39,311 nt of DNA from Planctomycetota bacterium (GCA_021413735.1 JAIOPV010000212.1:1-39311), one strand, 5' to 3'. Positions 7,348 to 16,112 are shown, numbered from the stretch's first letter. Translations and numbers: made by a program. The notes: a model not told the origin generated them from the sequence alone.

Positions 7348-9711
7348 ATGATGCGTTCTCTCGTCAGCGTGGCGTTGGCGTTTGCGGCATCGACGGCAAC
7401 TGCTGCCGAGCCCACGGACTTCGACGCCACCGTGCAGCCGTTCTTCAAGACGTACTGCGTGCGCTGTCACAATGACAAGCTCCAGAAGGGCGACTTCCGC
7501 CTCGATAACCTCCCACGCGACTTCACCAACCTGCCGATCGCTCAGAAGTGGGGCGAACTGCTGTTTCGGCTGAACTCGGGCGAGATGCCGCCGAAGAAGG
7601 AACCGCAGCCGAAGGCCGAGGAGTTGGGTAAGGTCGCTGACTGGATTTCGACTCGCCTCAAAGAAGGCGAAGCAGCTCGCATGGCCAAACGCGGACCGAT
7701 CACGCACTACCGCCTCAGCCGCGAAGAGTACGGTCACACCGTCTACGATCTGCTTGGCGTCTACTTCGACGTGAACTTGCCAGGCGCTTTCAACGACGAC
7801 CCACGCTGGCACGGCTTCGACCGCATCGGCTCGCTGCTGTCGTTGTCGCCGTCGCATGTGGAACGCTATTTCCGAGCGGCGGAAACGGTTCTTGAGCGTG
7901 CCTATCCCGCGGCGCCGCCGAAAGCCCAGAAGACGCGGCGAGATGCCGACGACGGCAAGTGGAAAGCCCAAGGAGAATCTGGGCCGATTCGCTGGCTGCT
8001 GTGGCCGGATCACGGTCAGCACTTGCTGAACGTCAGTTCGCCTGGGCTGTATCGCATCCGCATTCAACTGAGTGGTTTGCCGTCGTTCAAGGGACGGGTG
8101 CCGCACCTCGCGTTGTGGCATCATGGGCAGAAGAAATCCATTCTGGGGCGGGATGTGCTGGCACCCGAAGGCGAGCCGACAGTGCTGGAAATCGAGGCGT
8201 TTCTGCCCGAGGGAGCGTACACGATCAAGAACGAATCGCCGGGCATGTTCTCGGACGGGCACACGCTCAGCAACACCAACTTCACGTTCCGCACGACCAA
8301 GAGCACGCCGCAGAGCAAACCCACGGGCTACAAGTTCTTCAACGAAGAAGGACAACCGATCTACCCGCTGTTGATGGTCGATTGGGTCGAGATGGACGGC
8401 CCGATTCTGACAGACGCGGACAAGAAGAAACGCGAAGGGTTGATCCCTGTCAAGGATGGCGACATCACGGAAGCTCGCGAGTGCCTGAAGCGATTCGCGA
8501 CGACAGCATGGCGTCGGCCCGCAACCGATGCCGAGGTCGAACGCTACACGAAGTTGCTGCAAAGTGAACTCAAGGCCGGCGAGAACTTCCGCTCCGCATA
8601 CCGTGCCGCGATGGTCGCCATCCTGACATCGAAGAACTTCTACTACCTTGAAGAAGGTTCCCCGACTGAGGCACGAGCCAAGCTCACCGACTGGGAACTC
8701 GCGTCGCGGTTGTCGTACTTCCTGTGGAGTTCGATGCCTGACGAGGAGTTGTTCGCAGCCGGGAAAAACGGCACGCTTACCAAGCCCGAAGTGCTGCGAA
8801 CGCAGCTCACGCGAATGCTCGGCGACGCGAAGATCAACCGATTCACGAACGCCTTCCCGAAGCAATGGCTGCAACTTCATCGCGTCGGTCAGTTCCCGGC
8901 AGACGCAGAACTCTATCCCGATTACGACAAGTGGCTCGAAGAGAGCATGGTGCTCGAAACAACGCTGTACTTCGACACCGTGTTCAAGGAAAACCTGTCG
9001 CTCCGCGAGTTCATCACTTCAGATTGGACGATGCTCAATCCGCGGCTCGCGATGCACTACGGAATGCCGCCGCTGAAATCGACGCAGTTCCAAAAGGTGA
9101 AACTGCGTCCCGAGGATCATCGCGGTGGCGTCCTCACGCACGCATCGGTACTGTCGCTCACCTCCGACGGAACGCGGCATCGCCCGGTGCATCGCGGCGT
9201 GTGGGTGTCGGAAGCCGTGTTCGGCCGAACGCCACCGCCCCCGCCGCCGAACGTGGAACCGCTGGCCCCGACGCCCAGCAACAAGCCGAAGGCCACGATT
9301 CGCAATCAACTCGAAGCCCACGCAACGCACGCAACGTGTGCCTCGTGTCACGCCAAGATCGACCCTCTCGGGTTCGCCTTCGACAGCTTCGACGCAATTG
9401 GTCGTTGGCGAACGCACGAACAGGTGCAGGGCGGGCAGGGCGATAATCCGCTCGTCGATGCCACGGGCACGCTTCCTAATGGCAAAGCATTCAAGGGGCC
9501 GGACGATTTCAAGCAACTGCTTGTGCAGGATCTCGACCGCGTCGGCGAGGCATTCGTCGAACAGTTGGCCACGTTCGCTCTGCGTCGCGTGCTGACCATT
9601 GACGATGCTCCCTACATCAAAGCGATTGCTGCCGCGAGCAAGAAGGACGGCTACAAACTGCGAACGGTGATCGAGAATCTGGTGATGTCGGACTTGTTCC
9701 AGAAGCGGTGA
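7348..9711 (+). CDS. Planctomycete cytochrome c protein, DUF1592/DUF1588/DUF1585 type
   Basis: Large exported protein of the DUF1587-1592-1588-1585 type, the usual companion of DUF1552 proteins; the function of the pair is not established. After a signal peptide (residues 1-20, MMRSLVSVALAFAASTATAA) comes a planctomycete cytochrome c segment with a heme-type C37-x-x-C40-H41 motif (YCVRCHND). A second CASCH motif (C664, C667, H668) followed by KIDPLGFAFD is the typical DUF1588 end, and the C-terminal part matches the DUF1585 tail (FALRRVLTIDD). The middle contains RLSREEYGHTVYDLLG, typical of DUF1587, and LASRLSYFLWSSMPDEEL, typical of DUF1592. I chose the tandem ATG at 7348/7351 because upstream in-frame codons lie inside the palindromic repeat. 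Redox activity is inferred from the CxxCH motifs only. Confidence 0.9.
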   Translation: MMRSLVSVALAFAASTATAAEPTDFDATVQPFFKTYCVRCHNDKLQKGDFRLDNLPRDFTNLPIAQKWGELLFRLNSGEMPPKKEPQPKAEELGKVADWISTRLKEGEAARMAKRGPITHYRLSREEYGHTVYDLLGVYFDVNLPGAFNDDPRWHGFDRIGSLLSLSPSHVERYFRAAETVLERAYPAAPPKAQKTRRDADDGKWKAQGESGPIRWLLWPDHGQHLLNVSSPGLYRIRIQLSGLPSFKGRVPHLALWHHGQKKSILGRDVLAPEGEPTVLEIEAFLPEGAYTIKNESPGMFSDGHTLSNTNFTFRTTKSTPQSKPTGYKFFNEEGQPIYPLLMVDWVEMDGPILTDADKKKREGLIPVKDGDITEARECLKRFATTAWRRPATDAEVERYTKLLQSELKAGENFRSAYRAAMVAILTSKNFYYLEEGSPTEARAKLTDWELASRLSYFLWSSMPDEELFAAGKNGTLTKPEVLRTQLTRMLGDAKINRFTNAFPKQWLQLHRVGQFPADAELYPDYDKWLEESMVLETTLYFDTVFKENLSLREFITSDWTMLNPRLAMHYGMPPLKSTQFQKVKLRPEDHRGGVLTHASVLSLTSDGTRHRPVHRGVWVSEAVFGRTPPPPPPNVEPLAPTPSNKPKATIRNQLEAHATHATCASCHAKIDPLGFAFDSFDAIGRWRTHEQVQGGQGDNPLVDATGTLPNGKAFKGPDDFKQLLVQDLDRVGEAFVEQLATFALRRVLTIDDAPYIKAIAAASKKDGYKLRTVIENLVMSDLFQKR

Positions 9712-9771
9712 TTCCGCAGCGATCGAGACGGCAGTGCGTGTGACCAGAAGCATTCAATGGGGACGTGAGCC

Positions 9772-11745
9772 ATGCGACGCATCTTGATCGCTGCGGGACT
9801 TCTGTGGTTCTCATTCGGTCATTGGATCACTAACGCCACTGGCCAGGAACCGCCGGCAACTCAGCCGGCAGCGCCAGAACTGATGAAGCGAGAAGTCTCG
9901 CGCGAGGGCGTCGAGTATCTGGAAAAGCTTCGCAAGAACAGGACGCCCTTCGGCACGAACGAGTTCAATCTGGAAGCGCTGCGGAAAGGCATGGGATCAC
10001 GCCGCGAGCCCACCATCAAGGACGTCAAGCTCATCAAGGTCAAGGTCGGTGAAGTGCCCTGTGAGTGGGTTCTCGCCCCCGGGGCCGACCCCGATGTCCG
10101 GCTTCTTTACATCCACGGTGGCGGCTTCGTTTCGGGATCAGGCGGATTCTATCTCGCACAGGCAGCCCACATCTCGGCAGCCGCAAAGTGTGCGGTCTTG
10201 CTCCCCGACTATCGGTTGGCACCTGAACACCGCTTCCCTGCGGGGCTTGATGATTGCGTTCAAGCTCACAAATGGATCGTCGCGAACGGACCCGCCGGTG
10301 CAGGAACTGCCCGAGCCACGTTCATTGCTGGCGACTCCGCTGGCGGAAACTTGACCCTGACGACCCTGCTGGCGCTGCGTGACCGCAAACTGACGCTGCC
10401 GGCGGCAGGGATCGCCATATCGCCGTGTACCGATTTCACGCTGACGAGCGACTCGCTCAAAACGGTTAGCGATCCCATCATCAGCGCGAAAACCATGCCC
10501 GTGTTCCGCGATCACTACCTGGGGAAGACCGATCCGAAGGAGCCGTTGGCCTCGCCCGTCTTTGGCGACTATCGCGGCCTTCCGCCGATCTTGATTCAGT
10601 GCGGCGAACACGAGATGCTCCGCGACGACAGCATCCGCGCGGCGAAGAAAGCGCGTGCCGATGGCGCTTCGGTGAAACTGGAAGTATGGCCCGGCATGTT
10701 TCATGTGTTCCAGTCCCACGAACCGTTGCTCCCGGACGCACGCGAGGCCATCGATCATATGGCCGAGTTCATGCGAGCCGTGTTGGACAAGCCGGTTATC
10801 GTCGCGGCCTCCCCGAAAGCCGGAGGCCATATTCACCCTTCAATTTGCAAGGCGAAGGATGGCACGCTCGTCGTCGTCTACAAGGGGCCTCAAGTTTTGA
10901 TGCGGACCCGCTCGGCCGACGCTGGCAAAACCTGGGAAGCACCCGAAGAGATTGCCACTTCCGCCAAACGGCCCGACGTGATCCGTGAAGTGAAGACTTT
11001 TGAAGTCTACCCTGGCACGGTCGATGCGCTCCCGGATGGTCGGTTGATTACAACCTGGAACTACATCGCCGACGACAAGGCCAAGGACGGTTACTACGAA
11101 CGAGCTTTGCTGTACTCGCTGAGCAGCGACTCGGGACGCACATGGAGCGAACAGCAATTGATCGGTCCCGTTGAGAAGAAGCACCTGGGGGCGGTTCGTC
11201 ACAATGTTCTCCCGTGGAGCGAGGGCCGTTGGTTGTTGCCGCTCCGTGTCGGGCCGCCACGGTTGTTCGATCCCAAAAAGAATGAATTGGCCGTGTTCCC
11301 GCTCAAGGGGCCGGACGAGAAACAACATGCGTTTCAGCAAATCGTTCGCACTGCGAAAGGAACGTTGCTGGCAATGGGCCCGGTATTCTTGCGTTCGATC
11401 GACGAGGGCCGCACCTGGAACACGATCGCGAACTTCCCGGCCATCCCTGAGGGGGACAACGCCGAGGGACGCTACCTGACGACGTTGTCGGACGGTCGCG
11501 TCGTGGTGACATGGGGAGTGGGAACCACCAACAAGGGGCTGCGCTACAACTTCTCTGCCGACGACGGGCAGACCTGGAACACGGGCCAGACTGTGACCTT
11601 GTTGCCCGAGACGAACATCGCTGCACGCTTTTACTCCGCTCGCACGATTCAAGTCGATGACCAGCACCTCGGCACGGTCTATCTGAGCGGTTCGACCGTG
11701 TACTTTCTGAAGGTCTCTGTCGATCGCGTGGCGAAGGCACGCTAA
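9772..11745 (+). CDS. Exported esterase fused to a sialidase-like beta-propeller
   Basis: Two enzyme folds in one 657-residue chain. Residues 1-24 resemble a signal peptide. Residues about 80-338 are an alpha/beta hydrolase of the hormone-sensitive-lipase group: oxyanion motif HGGG (115-118), nucleophile Ser189 in GDSAGG, acidic residue in the GEHEMLRDD stretch (279-286 region) and His311 in MFHVFQ. Residues about 342-657 look like an exo-sialidase-type propeller, with Asp-box motifs TRSADAGKTW, SLSSDSGRTW, RSIDEGRTW and NFSADDGQTW. A combined deacetylation/glycan-hydrolysis role on an acetylated sugar would be logical but is inference. The next gene, also exported, encodes another propeller. 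A GGGGA ribosome-site-like run precedes ATG 9772. Confidence 0.85.
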   Translation: MRRILIAAGLLWFSFGHWITNATGQEPPATQPAAPELMKREVSREGVEYLEKLRKNRTPFGTNEFNLEALRKGMGSRREPTIKDVKLIKVKVGEVPCEWVLAPGADPDVRLLYIHGGGFVSGSGGFYLAQAAHISAAAKCAVLLPDYRLAPEHRFPAGLDDCVQAHKWIVANGPAGAGTARATFIAGDSAGGNLTLTTLLALRDRKLTLPAAGIAISPCTDFTLTSDSLKTVSDPIISAKTMPVFRDHYLGKTDPKEPLASPVFGDYRGLPPILIQCGEHEMLRDDSIRAAKKARADGASVKLEVWPGMFHVFQSHEPLLPDAREAIDHMAEFMRAVLDKPVIVAASPKAGGHIHPSICKAKDGTLVVVYKGPQVLMRTRSADAGKTWEAPEEIATSAKRPDVIREVKTFEVYPGTVDALPDGRLITTWNYIADDKAKDGYYERALLYSLSSDSGRTWSEQQLIGPVEKKHLGAVRHNVLPWSEGRWLLPLRVGPPRLFDPKKNELAVFPLKGPDEKQHAFQQIVRTAKGTLLAMGPVFLRSIDEGRTWNTIANFPAIPEGDNAEGRYLTTLSDGRVVVTWGVGTTNKGLRYNFSADDGQTWNTGQTVTLLPETNIAARFYSARTIQVDDQHLGTVYLSGSTVYFLKVSVDRVAKAR

Positions 11746-11818
11746 CACCGAAACAGTCTCCTTCGCCAAACAAACCGCAAGGCGGATGAGGTGGACTGAT
11801 CGAATTGGAGTGTTCTCA

Positions 11819-12856
11819 ATGATGAAGCAATGGTGTCGAACTCTGTTGCCAATCGTCGCGGTGCTTGGGCCAACTTGGTGCCTGTGCATTGCCGAAGACC
11901 TCTCGAAGACGCCGCTTCCCGAGGGGTTGGTCGCCAAGGACGCCGCCGCAACTCCAGCAGCGGTGGTTTGCTTTCTGGAAGGGCCAGCCGTCGATGCTGC
12001 GGGCAACGTGTTCTTCAGTGATATCGCCGGCAATCGCATTCTGAAGATGGACGCGAAGGGTGTGGTCACCACGTTCCGCGCCGACAGTGGACGCACCAAC
12101 GGCAATTGCTTCGACGCCGAGGGGCGGCTCATCAGTTGTGAAGGTGGTGAGCAAGGGCCCGGTCGCCGGCGCATTGTGCGAACCGACATGAAAACGGGCG
12201 ACATCACGGTGCTGACCGATAAATACGATGGCAAACGCTACAACAGTCCGAACGATTGCTGCGTTGATGCCAAGGGCCGCATCTGGTTCACTGATCCCCG
12301 CTACGGAGCCGACCGCACCGACCTGGAGATGGACGTCGAAGCTGTCTACTGCATCGACAACGCAGGCAAGGTCAAGCGGATGCTGACCCAGACAGAAATC
12401 GATCGACCCAACGGCATCGCCATCGCGCCTGACGACAAGACTCTGTATGTAATCGACAGCCATCCCAAGGTCGGCGGCAACCGCAAGATCTGGGCGTTCG
12501 ATCTGGCTGCGGATGGTTCGCTGTCCAAGCAGCGTCTCGTCTATGATTTCGGGAAGGGTCGCGGTGGCGACGGCATGCGTATCGACATGAACGGGAACCT
12601 CTGGGTGGCAGCGGGAATCAACAAGCCACGGGGGAACCCTGCCGAATCGCTCGACGTTTCCGCTGGGGTTTATGTGATTTCGCCCGCAGGCAAGCTGCTC
12701 GGTCGCATTCCCATTCCGGAAGACCTCATCACCAATGTGGCCTTCGGCGGACCGGATCGCAAGACGCTATACGTCACGGCGGGCAAGACCCTGTATCGGT
12801 TCCCCGTGAATGTGTCGGGCTACGCGGTTTACCCACCCCTGGACCGGAAGAACTGA
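11819..12856 (+). CDS. SMP-30/gluconolactonase-like exported beta-propeller protein
   Basis: About 345 residues, with a probable signal peptide (residues 1-24, MMKQWCRTLLPIVAVLG...). The mature protein shows the repeated blade pattern of the SMP-30/gluconolaconase/LRE-like family: EGPAVDAAGNVFFSDIAGNR, NSPNDCCVDAKGRIWFTDP, DRPNGIAIAPDDKTLYV and GGDGMRIDMNGNLWVA. In characterised members the equivalent acidic and Asn residues bind a divalent metal and hydrolyse sugar lactones; the substrate here is unknown. I chose ATG 11819 because GGAG lies about 8 bases upstream and it gives a clean signal sequence; an in-frame ATG at 11786 would prepend 11 residues. It follows the esterase-sialidase gene by 73 bases, and the two may form a periplasmic carbohydrate-processing unit. 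Confidence 0.85.
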   Translation: MMKQWCRTLLPIVAVLGPTWCLCIAEDLSKTPLPEGLVAKDAAATPAAVVCFLEGPAVDAAGNVFFSDIAGNRILKMDAKGVVTTFRADSGRTNGNCFDAEGRLISCEGGEQGPGRRRIVRTDMKTGDITVLTDKYDGKRYNSPNDCCVDAKGRIWFTDPRYGADRTDLEMDVEAVYCIDNAGKVKRMLTQTEIDRPNGIAIAPDDKTLYVIDSHPKVGGNRKIWAFDLAADGSLSKQRLVYDFGKGRGGDGMRIDMNGNLWVAAGINKPRGNPAESLDVSAGVYVISPAGKLLGRIPIPEDLITNVAFGGPDRKTLYVTAGKTLYRFPVNVSGYAVYPPLDRKN

Positions 12857-12898
12857 TCGGAAAGAGCTGGGTATCGCCGCAGGTGGCTGAGCGAGGTG

Positions 12899-12922
12899 TT
12901 CCCCCTCATCGGTGAGGGGGAA
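12899..12922 (+). terminator. Hairpin after the SMP-30-like gene
   Basis: Perfect 10-bp stem TTCCCCCTCA / TGAGGGGGAA with a TCGG tetraloop, 43 bases after the stop. The sequence that follows (TCCGTTTGTC) is only weakly T-rich, so terminator function is probable rather than certain. Confidence 0.55.
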
Positions 12923-13005
12923 TCCGTTTGTCAAGCACCCGCAACGATTCCATTCACGACACCACCGGTCCCAATGCATTGCCTGATTCGGGATAACATG
13001 ATCGC

Positions 13006-14220
13006 ATGGAGATCGACGGCCCCGAATCGCTGAATCAACTCGTGACGACCGCCGTGCTCGGTGCGGGCTTCCGCAGAGCCACGTTCGCCGGAGTGACACG
13101 CGGAAACACAGCTTCCCCGTGGGTGCGGGTTGTCGTGCGACCGGTCGAACTCCGCGGCGAACGCTGTCTTCAGTTCTCGTATTTCGACGCCAAGAAAGAC
13201 ACCACGCGCAACTTTTTGCCCACCGAGGCAACCACACCGCTGAGTGAAGTGCTGGCAGTCGGCTTCTCGGGCATTCACATCGCAACCGATGCTGAGGAAC
13301 TCGACCTTCGCACCACGAAGAAGGGCAAGGTGCTCGTCGGTTGGCGTGCGGTGAGCGGTGCCCCGGTGGAACTTGAACCGCACAATCGTGTCAAAGATGT
13401 GCCGTTGCCAGAGGGTCGGGCTGACCGATTGCTCGAAGTCATGGGCATCGCTACGGCCGATGGCAAAGTGCGGCCGACAATGCGGGCGAAGTTCACGCAG
13501 ATCAACGAGTTCCTGAAGCAACTTCGCCATGCTCTCGACGCTGCAGAACTGCGCGATCTCGGTCGCCCGGTCGAGATTCTCGATTGCGGTTGCGGGTCAA
13601 GCTACCTCACGCTCGCGGCTCATCACTATCTCAACAACGTGCTGGCGATTCCGGCCCATGTTCTCGGCGTCGATGTGAACGAGGAAGTGATTCGCAAGAG
13701 CGCCGAGCGGTCGGAGCGAATCGCGGCAAACGGCTTGTCGTTCGCGTGCGGTCGGATCGGTGGCATCGACGTGAAGCCTGACATCGTGCTGGCCCTCCAT
13801 GCGTGCGACACCGCAACTGATGATGCCATTGCACAGGCGATTCGCGGCGAAGCGAAGATGTTGTTGAGTGTGCCGTGCTGTCATCATGCGTTGAACCGCG
13901 AACTGCGTGCCGACGGCCCGACGGAAGTGCTGCGACCATTGTTGCGTCACGGGATTCTGCGAGAACGCACAGCCGATCTCGTAACCGATGCCTTCCGTGC
14001 GCTTGCGTTGCGGATTGTGGGATATCGAACCGATGTGGTCGAGTTCGTGAGCACGGAACACACGGCCCGCAACCTGATGATTCGTGCCATTCGCGGGGCG
14101 TCGGTTGGCGAAGCGGTGCATGTGTCCGAGTATCGCGAGATGAAACGTTTCTGGGGCGTGACTCCGTACATCGAGACGGCACTGGGCGAACCGTTCACGA
14201 AAATGGTGAATGTGGTGTAG
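13006..14220 (+). CDS. SAM-dependent methyltransferase of the Methyltransf_32 type
   Basis: Class I methyltransferase. The SAM-binding motif I is EILDCGCGSSYLTL (about residues 188-201), motif II is VLGVDVNEE, and downstream come VLALHACDTATDDAI and LSVPCCHHALN, which are characteristic of the Methyltransferase domain 32 group. The N-terminal 150 residues form a separate conserved region seen in some family members, ending in a linker before KVRPTMRAKFTQINEFLKQL. The target is unknown; RNA or a small molecule are both possible. No signal peptide. ATG 13006 is preceded only by weak ribosome-site sequence. It is followed by a palindromic repeat and then hutI on the same strand, with no evident functional link. 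Confidence 0.82.
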   Translation: MEIDGPESLNQLVTTAVLGAGFRRATFAGVTRGNTASPWVRVVVRPVELRGERCLQFSYFDAKKDTTRNFLPTEATTPLSEVLAVGFSGIHIATDAEELDLRTTKKGKVLVGWRAVSGAPVELEPHNRVKDVPLPEGRADRLLEVMGIATADGKVRPTMRAKFTQINEFLKQLRHALDAAELRDLGRPVEILDCGCGSSYLTLAAHHYLNNVLAIPAHVLGVDVNEEVIRKSAERSERIAANGLSFACGRIGGIDVKPDIVLALHACDTATDDAIAQAIRGEAKMLLSVPCCHHALNRELRADGPTEVLRPLLRHGILRERTADLVTDAFRALALRIVGYRTDVVEFVSTEHTARNLMIRAIRGASVGEAVHVSEYREMKRFWGVTPYIETALGEPFTKMVNVV

Positions 14221-14224
14221 CGGT

Positions 14225-14268
14225 CGCCCCAACGGGGCGACGGTTTTGGACGCCGCCCCGTTGGGGCG
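14225..14268. repeat. Short inverted repeat between methyltransferase and hutI
   Basis: Two 15-base arms, CGCCCCAACGGGGCG (14225-14239) and CGCCCCGTTGGGGCG (14254-14268), are exact reverse complements, and each arm is itself a small hairpin around CGCCCC/GGGGCG. It begins 5 bases after the stop of the preceding gene. It can form either one long stem or two short ones. It looks like another dispersed palindromic family, possibly serving as a terminator. Confidence 0.75.
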
Positions 14269-14298
14269 GACGCTAAACGTTCGCGATTGGGACTACAC

Positions 14299-15516
14299 AT
14301 GAACGCCGACGCTCTCTGGGTGAACGCGAAACTCGCCACGTTCGACCCCACCGTGAACGCTCCGTACGGGCTGCGTGACGGCTGGGCCATCGCTACTCGC
14401 GGGGACACCATCGCGGCGATACTTCCCCCGGATGCCCCCGAACTGCATTCGTTCCAAGGCCCGGTCACCGATTGTGGTGGGAAGTGGATCACGCCCGGAT
14501 TCATCGACTGTCACACGCATCTCGTGTGGGCAGGTTCACGGGCTCCCGAATGGGAATTGCGGCTCGCCGGCGCGACATACGCCGAGATCGCCAAACGCGG
14601 TGGCGGCATCCTCTCCACGATGCGAGCATTGCGGGCCGCGAGCGAAGACGAACTCGTCGCAGTGGCACTTCCGCGACTGCGAGCGCTCGCGGCGGAAGGC
14701 GTAACTTGCGTCGAGATTAAGTCAGGATACGGCCTTACGACTGCCGACGAACCCAAGACGCTTCGTGCGGCCAAGCGAGTTGCGGCTGAGGTCGGCGTCG
14801 AAGTTTCGCCGACACTGCTCGCGGCGCACGTCGTTCCACCGGAGTTCGCGGGCCGAGCCGACGATTACGTTTCGCTGGTCTGCGAAGAGATGATCCCGGC
14901 GGCGGCGGAGGAGAAGTTAGCGGAAGCCGTGGATGTGTTTTGCGAATCCATCGCGTTCTCGCCGGCACAGTGCGAGCGAGTGTTTCGGTCGGCGAAAGCT
15001 CACGGACTCGCCATCAAGGGGCACGTCGAACAGCTCACGAACCTTCACGGTGCGGAGTTGGTGGCACGGCACGGCGGCTGGTCTGTCGATCACCTCGAAT
15101 ATCTCGACGATGCTGGCGTCGCCGCGCTCGCGAAGGCTGGCACGGTCGCGGTGCTGTTGCCGGGCGCGTTCTACTTCTTACGTGAGAAGCAGCGGCCACC
15201 GACGGAATCTCTTCGTGCTGCGGGCGTGCCGATGGCCGTGGCCACGGATCTGAATGATGGTACGTCGCCGTTTGCGTCGCTGCGGTTGGCGATGAACATG
15301 GCGTGCGTCTTCTACGGCTTAACGCCAGAGGAAGCGCTCGCCGGGGTCACGCGAAACGCAGCAAAGGCTCTTGGGCGTGGCCATCGCCTAGGCACGCTCG
15401 AAGTGGGAAAGCAAGCAGATTTTTTGCTCTGGGACGTAATGCATCCGTCACAGATCGTGTTTCAAGTCGGCATCAATCTGCTGACGGGCCGTGTGATACG
15501 CGGTGTGCAGAAATGA
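14299..15516 (+). CDS. hutI: Imidazolonepropionase
   Basis: Third enzyme of histidine degradation: hydrolyses 4-imidazolone-5-propanoate to N-formimino-L-glutamate in the cytoplasm. The 405-residue length is normal. Amidohydrolase features: metal ligands H72 and H74 in GFIDCHTHLVWAG, the EIKSGYGL substrate region, GHVEQLTNLHG, SVDHLEYL, and the metal-ligand Asp in ATDLNDGTSPF, followed by the typical LAMNMACVFYGLTPEEAL. ATG 14299 gives the family N-terminus (MNADALWVNAKLATFD); an in-frame TTG at 14287 has no advantage. The other hut genes (hutH, hutU, hutG) are absent from this window, so the pathway must be dispersed or partial. Confidence 0.93.
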   Translation: MNADALWVNAKLATFDPTVNAPYGLRDGWAIATRGDTIAAILPPDAPELHSFQGPVTDCGGKWITPGFIDCHTHLVWAGSRAPEWELRLAGATYAEIAKRGGGILSTMRALRAASEDELVAVALPRLRALAAEGVTCVEIKSGYGLTTADEPKTLRAAKRVAAEVGVEVSPTLLAAHVVPPEFAGRADDYVSLVCEEMIPAAAEEKLAEAVDVFCESIAFSPAQCERVFRSAKAHGLAIKGHVEQLTNLHGAELVARHGGWSVDHLEYLDDAGVAALAKAGTVAVLLPGAFYFLREKQRPPTESLRAAGVPMAVATDLNDGTSPFASLRLAMNMACVFYGLTPEEALAGVTRNAAKALGRGHRLGTLEVGKQADFLLWDVMHPSQIVFQVGINLLTGRVIRGVQK

Positions 15517-15584
15517 GGTTGGGAGGGCGAGGCTCCTGCCGAGCCTTTTGCGTTTGGCTCGGCAGGAGCCTCGCCCTCCCAACC
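15517..15584. terminator. Perfect 29-bp hairpin between convergent hutI and Cys-rich gene
   Basis: Left arm 15517-15545 (starts GGTTGGGAGGGCGAGG) and right arm 15556-15584 are exact reverse complements around a 10-base loop, TTTTGCGTTT. The left arm starts at the base after the hutI stop codon, and the right arm ends 8 bases before the end of the convergent gene. Position suggests a bidirectional terminator. Its GGGAGGGCGAGGCTCCTGCC arm looks like a dispersed repeat recruited to this role. Confidence 0.75.
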
Positions 15585-15592
15585 AGTCGCAA

Positions 15593-16042
15593 TCAATGGT
15601 TCAGGTAGGTGTCGTACTGGCACCCGCTGTACTTCGTGCCGTAAGGTGTCGCGAGCGGGAGCAGTGGGCAACCGGCGTGCCCGCAACCACCGCGACCATG
15701 TTTGCCACCGCAGGTCGCGGTGCCACATGGATCGAAGAACGACTTGCAGCTTCCGAACATGAACGCCGCGTCTGAGCGAACGCCGCCACAGCCGTTTCGA
15801 TCATACGGACCGTACTGTGCGAAGGGAGCGTTGGGTGCGTTCACAGCGGCGGGGCTGCCGCAACTGCTGCAACCACCGTTGCCTCGCATGTAAACCGCCC
15901 CTGACGCCGGCGTGACCTTACCCGCGGCAGCCTGTGCCGGAGCCGGCATCGCAGCCGGAATCGGATTCTGAGCCGAGGCCACACCGCTGAGAACGATAAC
16001 ACCCACTACCGCCGCGAACAACTGACGCCACATCCGTTGCAT
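15593..16042 (-). CDS. Cys/Gly-rich exported protein
   Basis: 149 residues. Signal peptide MQRMWRQLFAAVVGVIVLSG followed by VASAQ (cleavage likely after SAQ). A Pro/Ala segment (about 25-50) precedes a Cys- and Gly-rich tail with CSSCG, FGSCKSFFDPCG, ATCGGKHGRGGCGHAGC and a terminal GCQYDTYLN. The many Cys residues suggest disulphide cross-linking in the cell envelope; Planctomycetes are known for Cys-rich exported proteins, but no named family was recognised. ATG 16042 was chosen because GGAAGGG lies about 8 bases upstream and gives a clean signal peptide; longer in-frame readings to 16207 lack one. Confidence 0.72.
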   Translation of the reverse strand: MQRMWRQLFAAVVGVIVLSGVASAQNPIPAAMPAPAQAAAGKVTPASGAVYMRGNGGCSSCGSPAAVNAPNAPFAQYGPYDRNGCGGVRSDAAFMFGSCKSFFDPCGTATCGGKHGRGGCGHAGCPLLPLATPYGTKYSGCQYDTYLNH

Positions 16043-16112
16043 TTGGTGACCCTTCCGAGGTTGGGAATTCGCCGCCTCTCGCGGCATCATTCGCATCGGA
16101 GGTTTGTGCCTG

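Noticed and set aside
7303-8880. 525-codon minus-strand ORF opposite the DUF1592 gene
   Set aside because: Shadow ORF; starts inside the palindromic repeat and lacks recognisable motifs.
10000-10900. Catalytic Asp missing from the esterase (Glu in GEHEMLRDD)
   Set aside because: Glu at this position also occurs in related hydrolases of the same group as far as I recall, so it is not treated as a defect.
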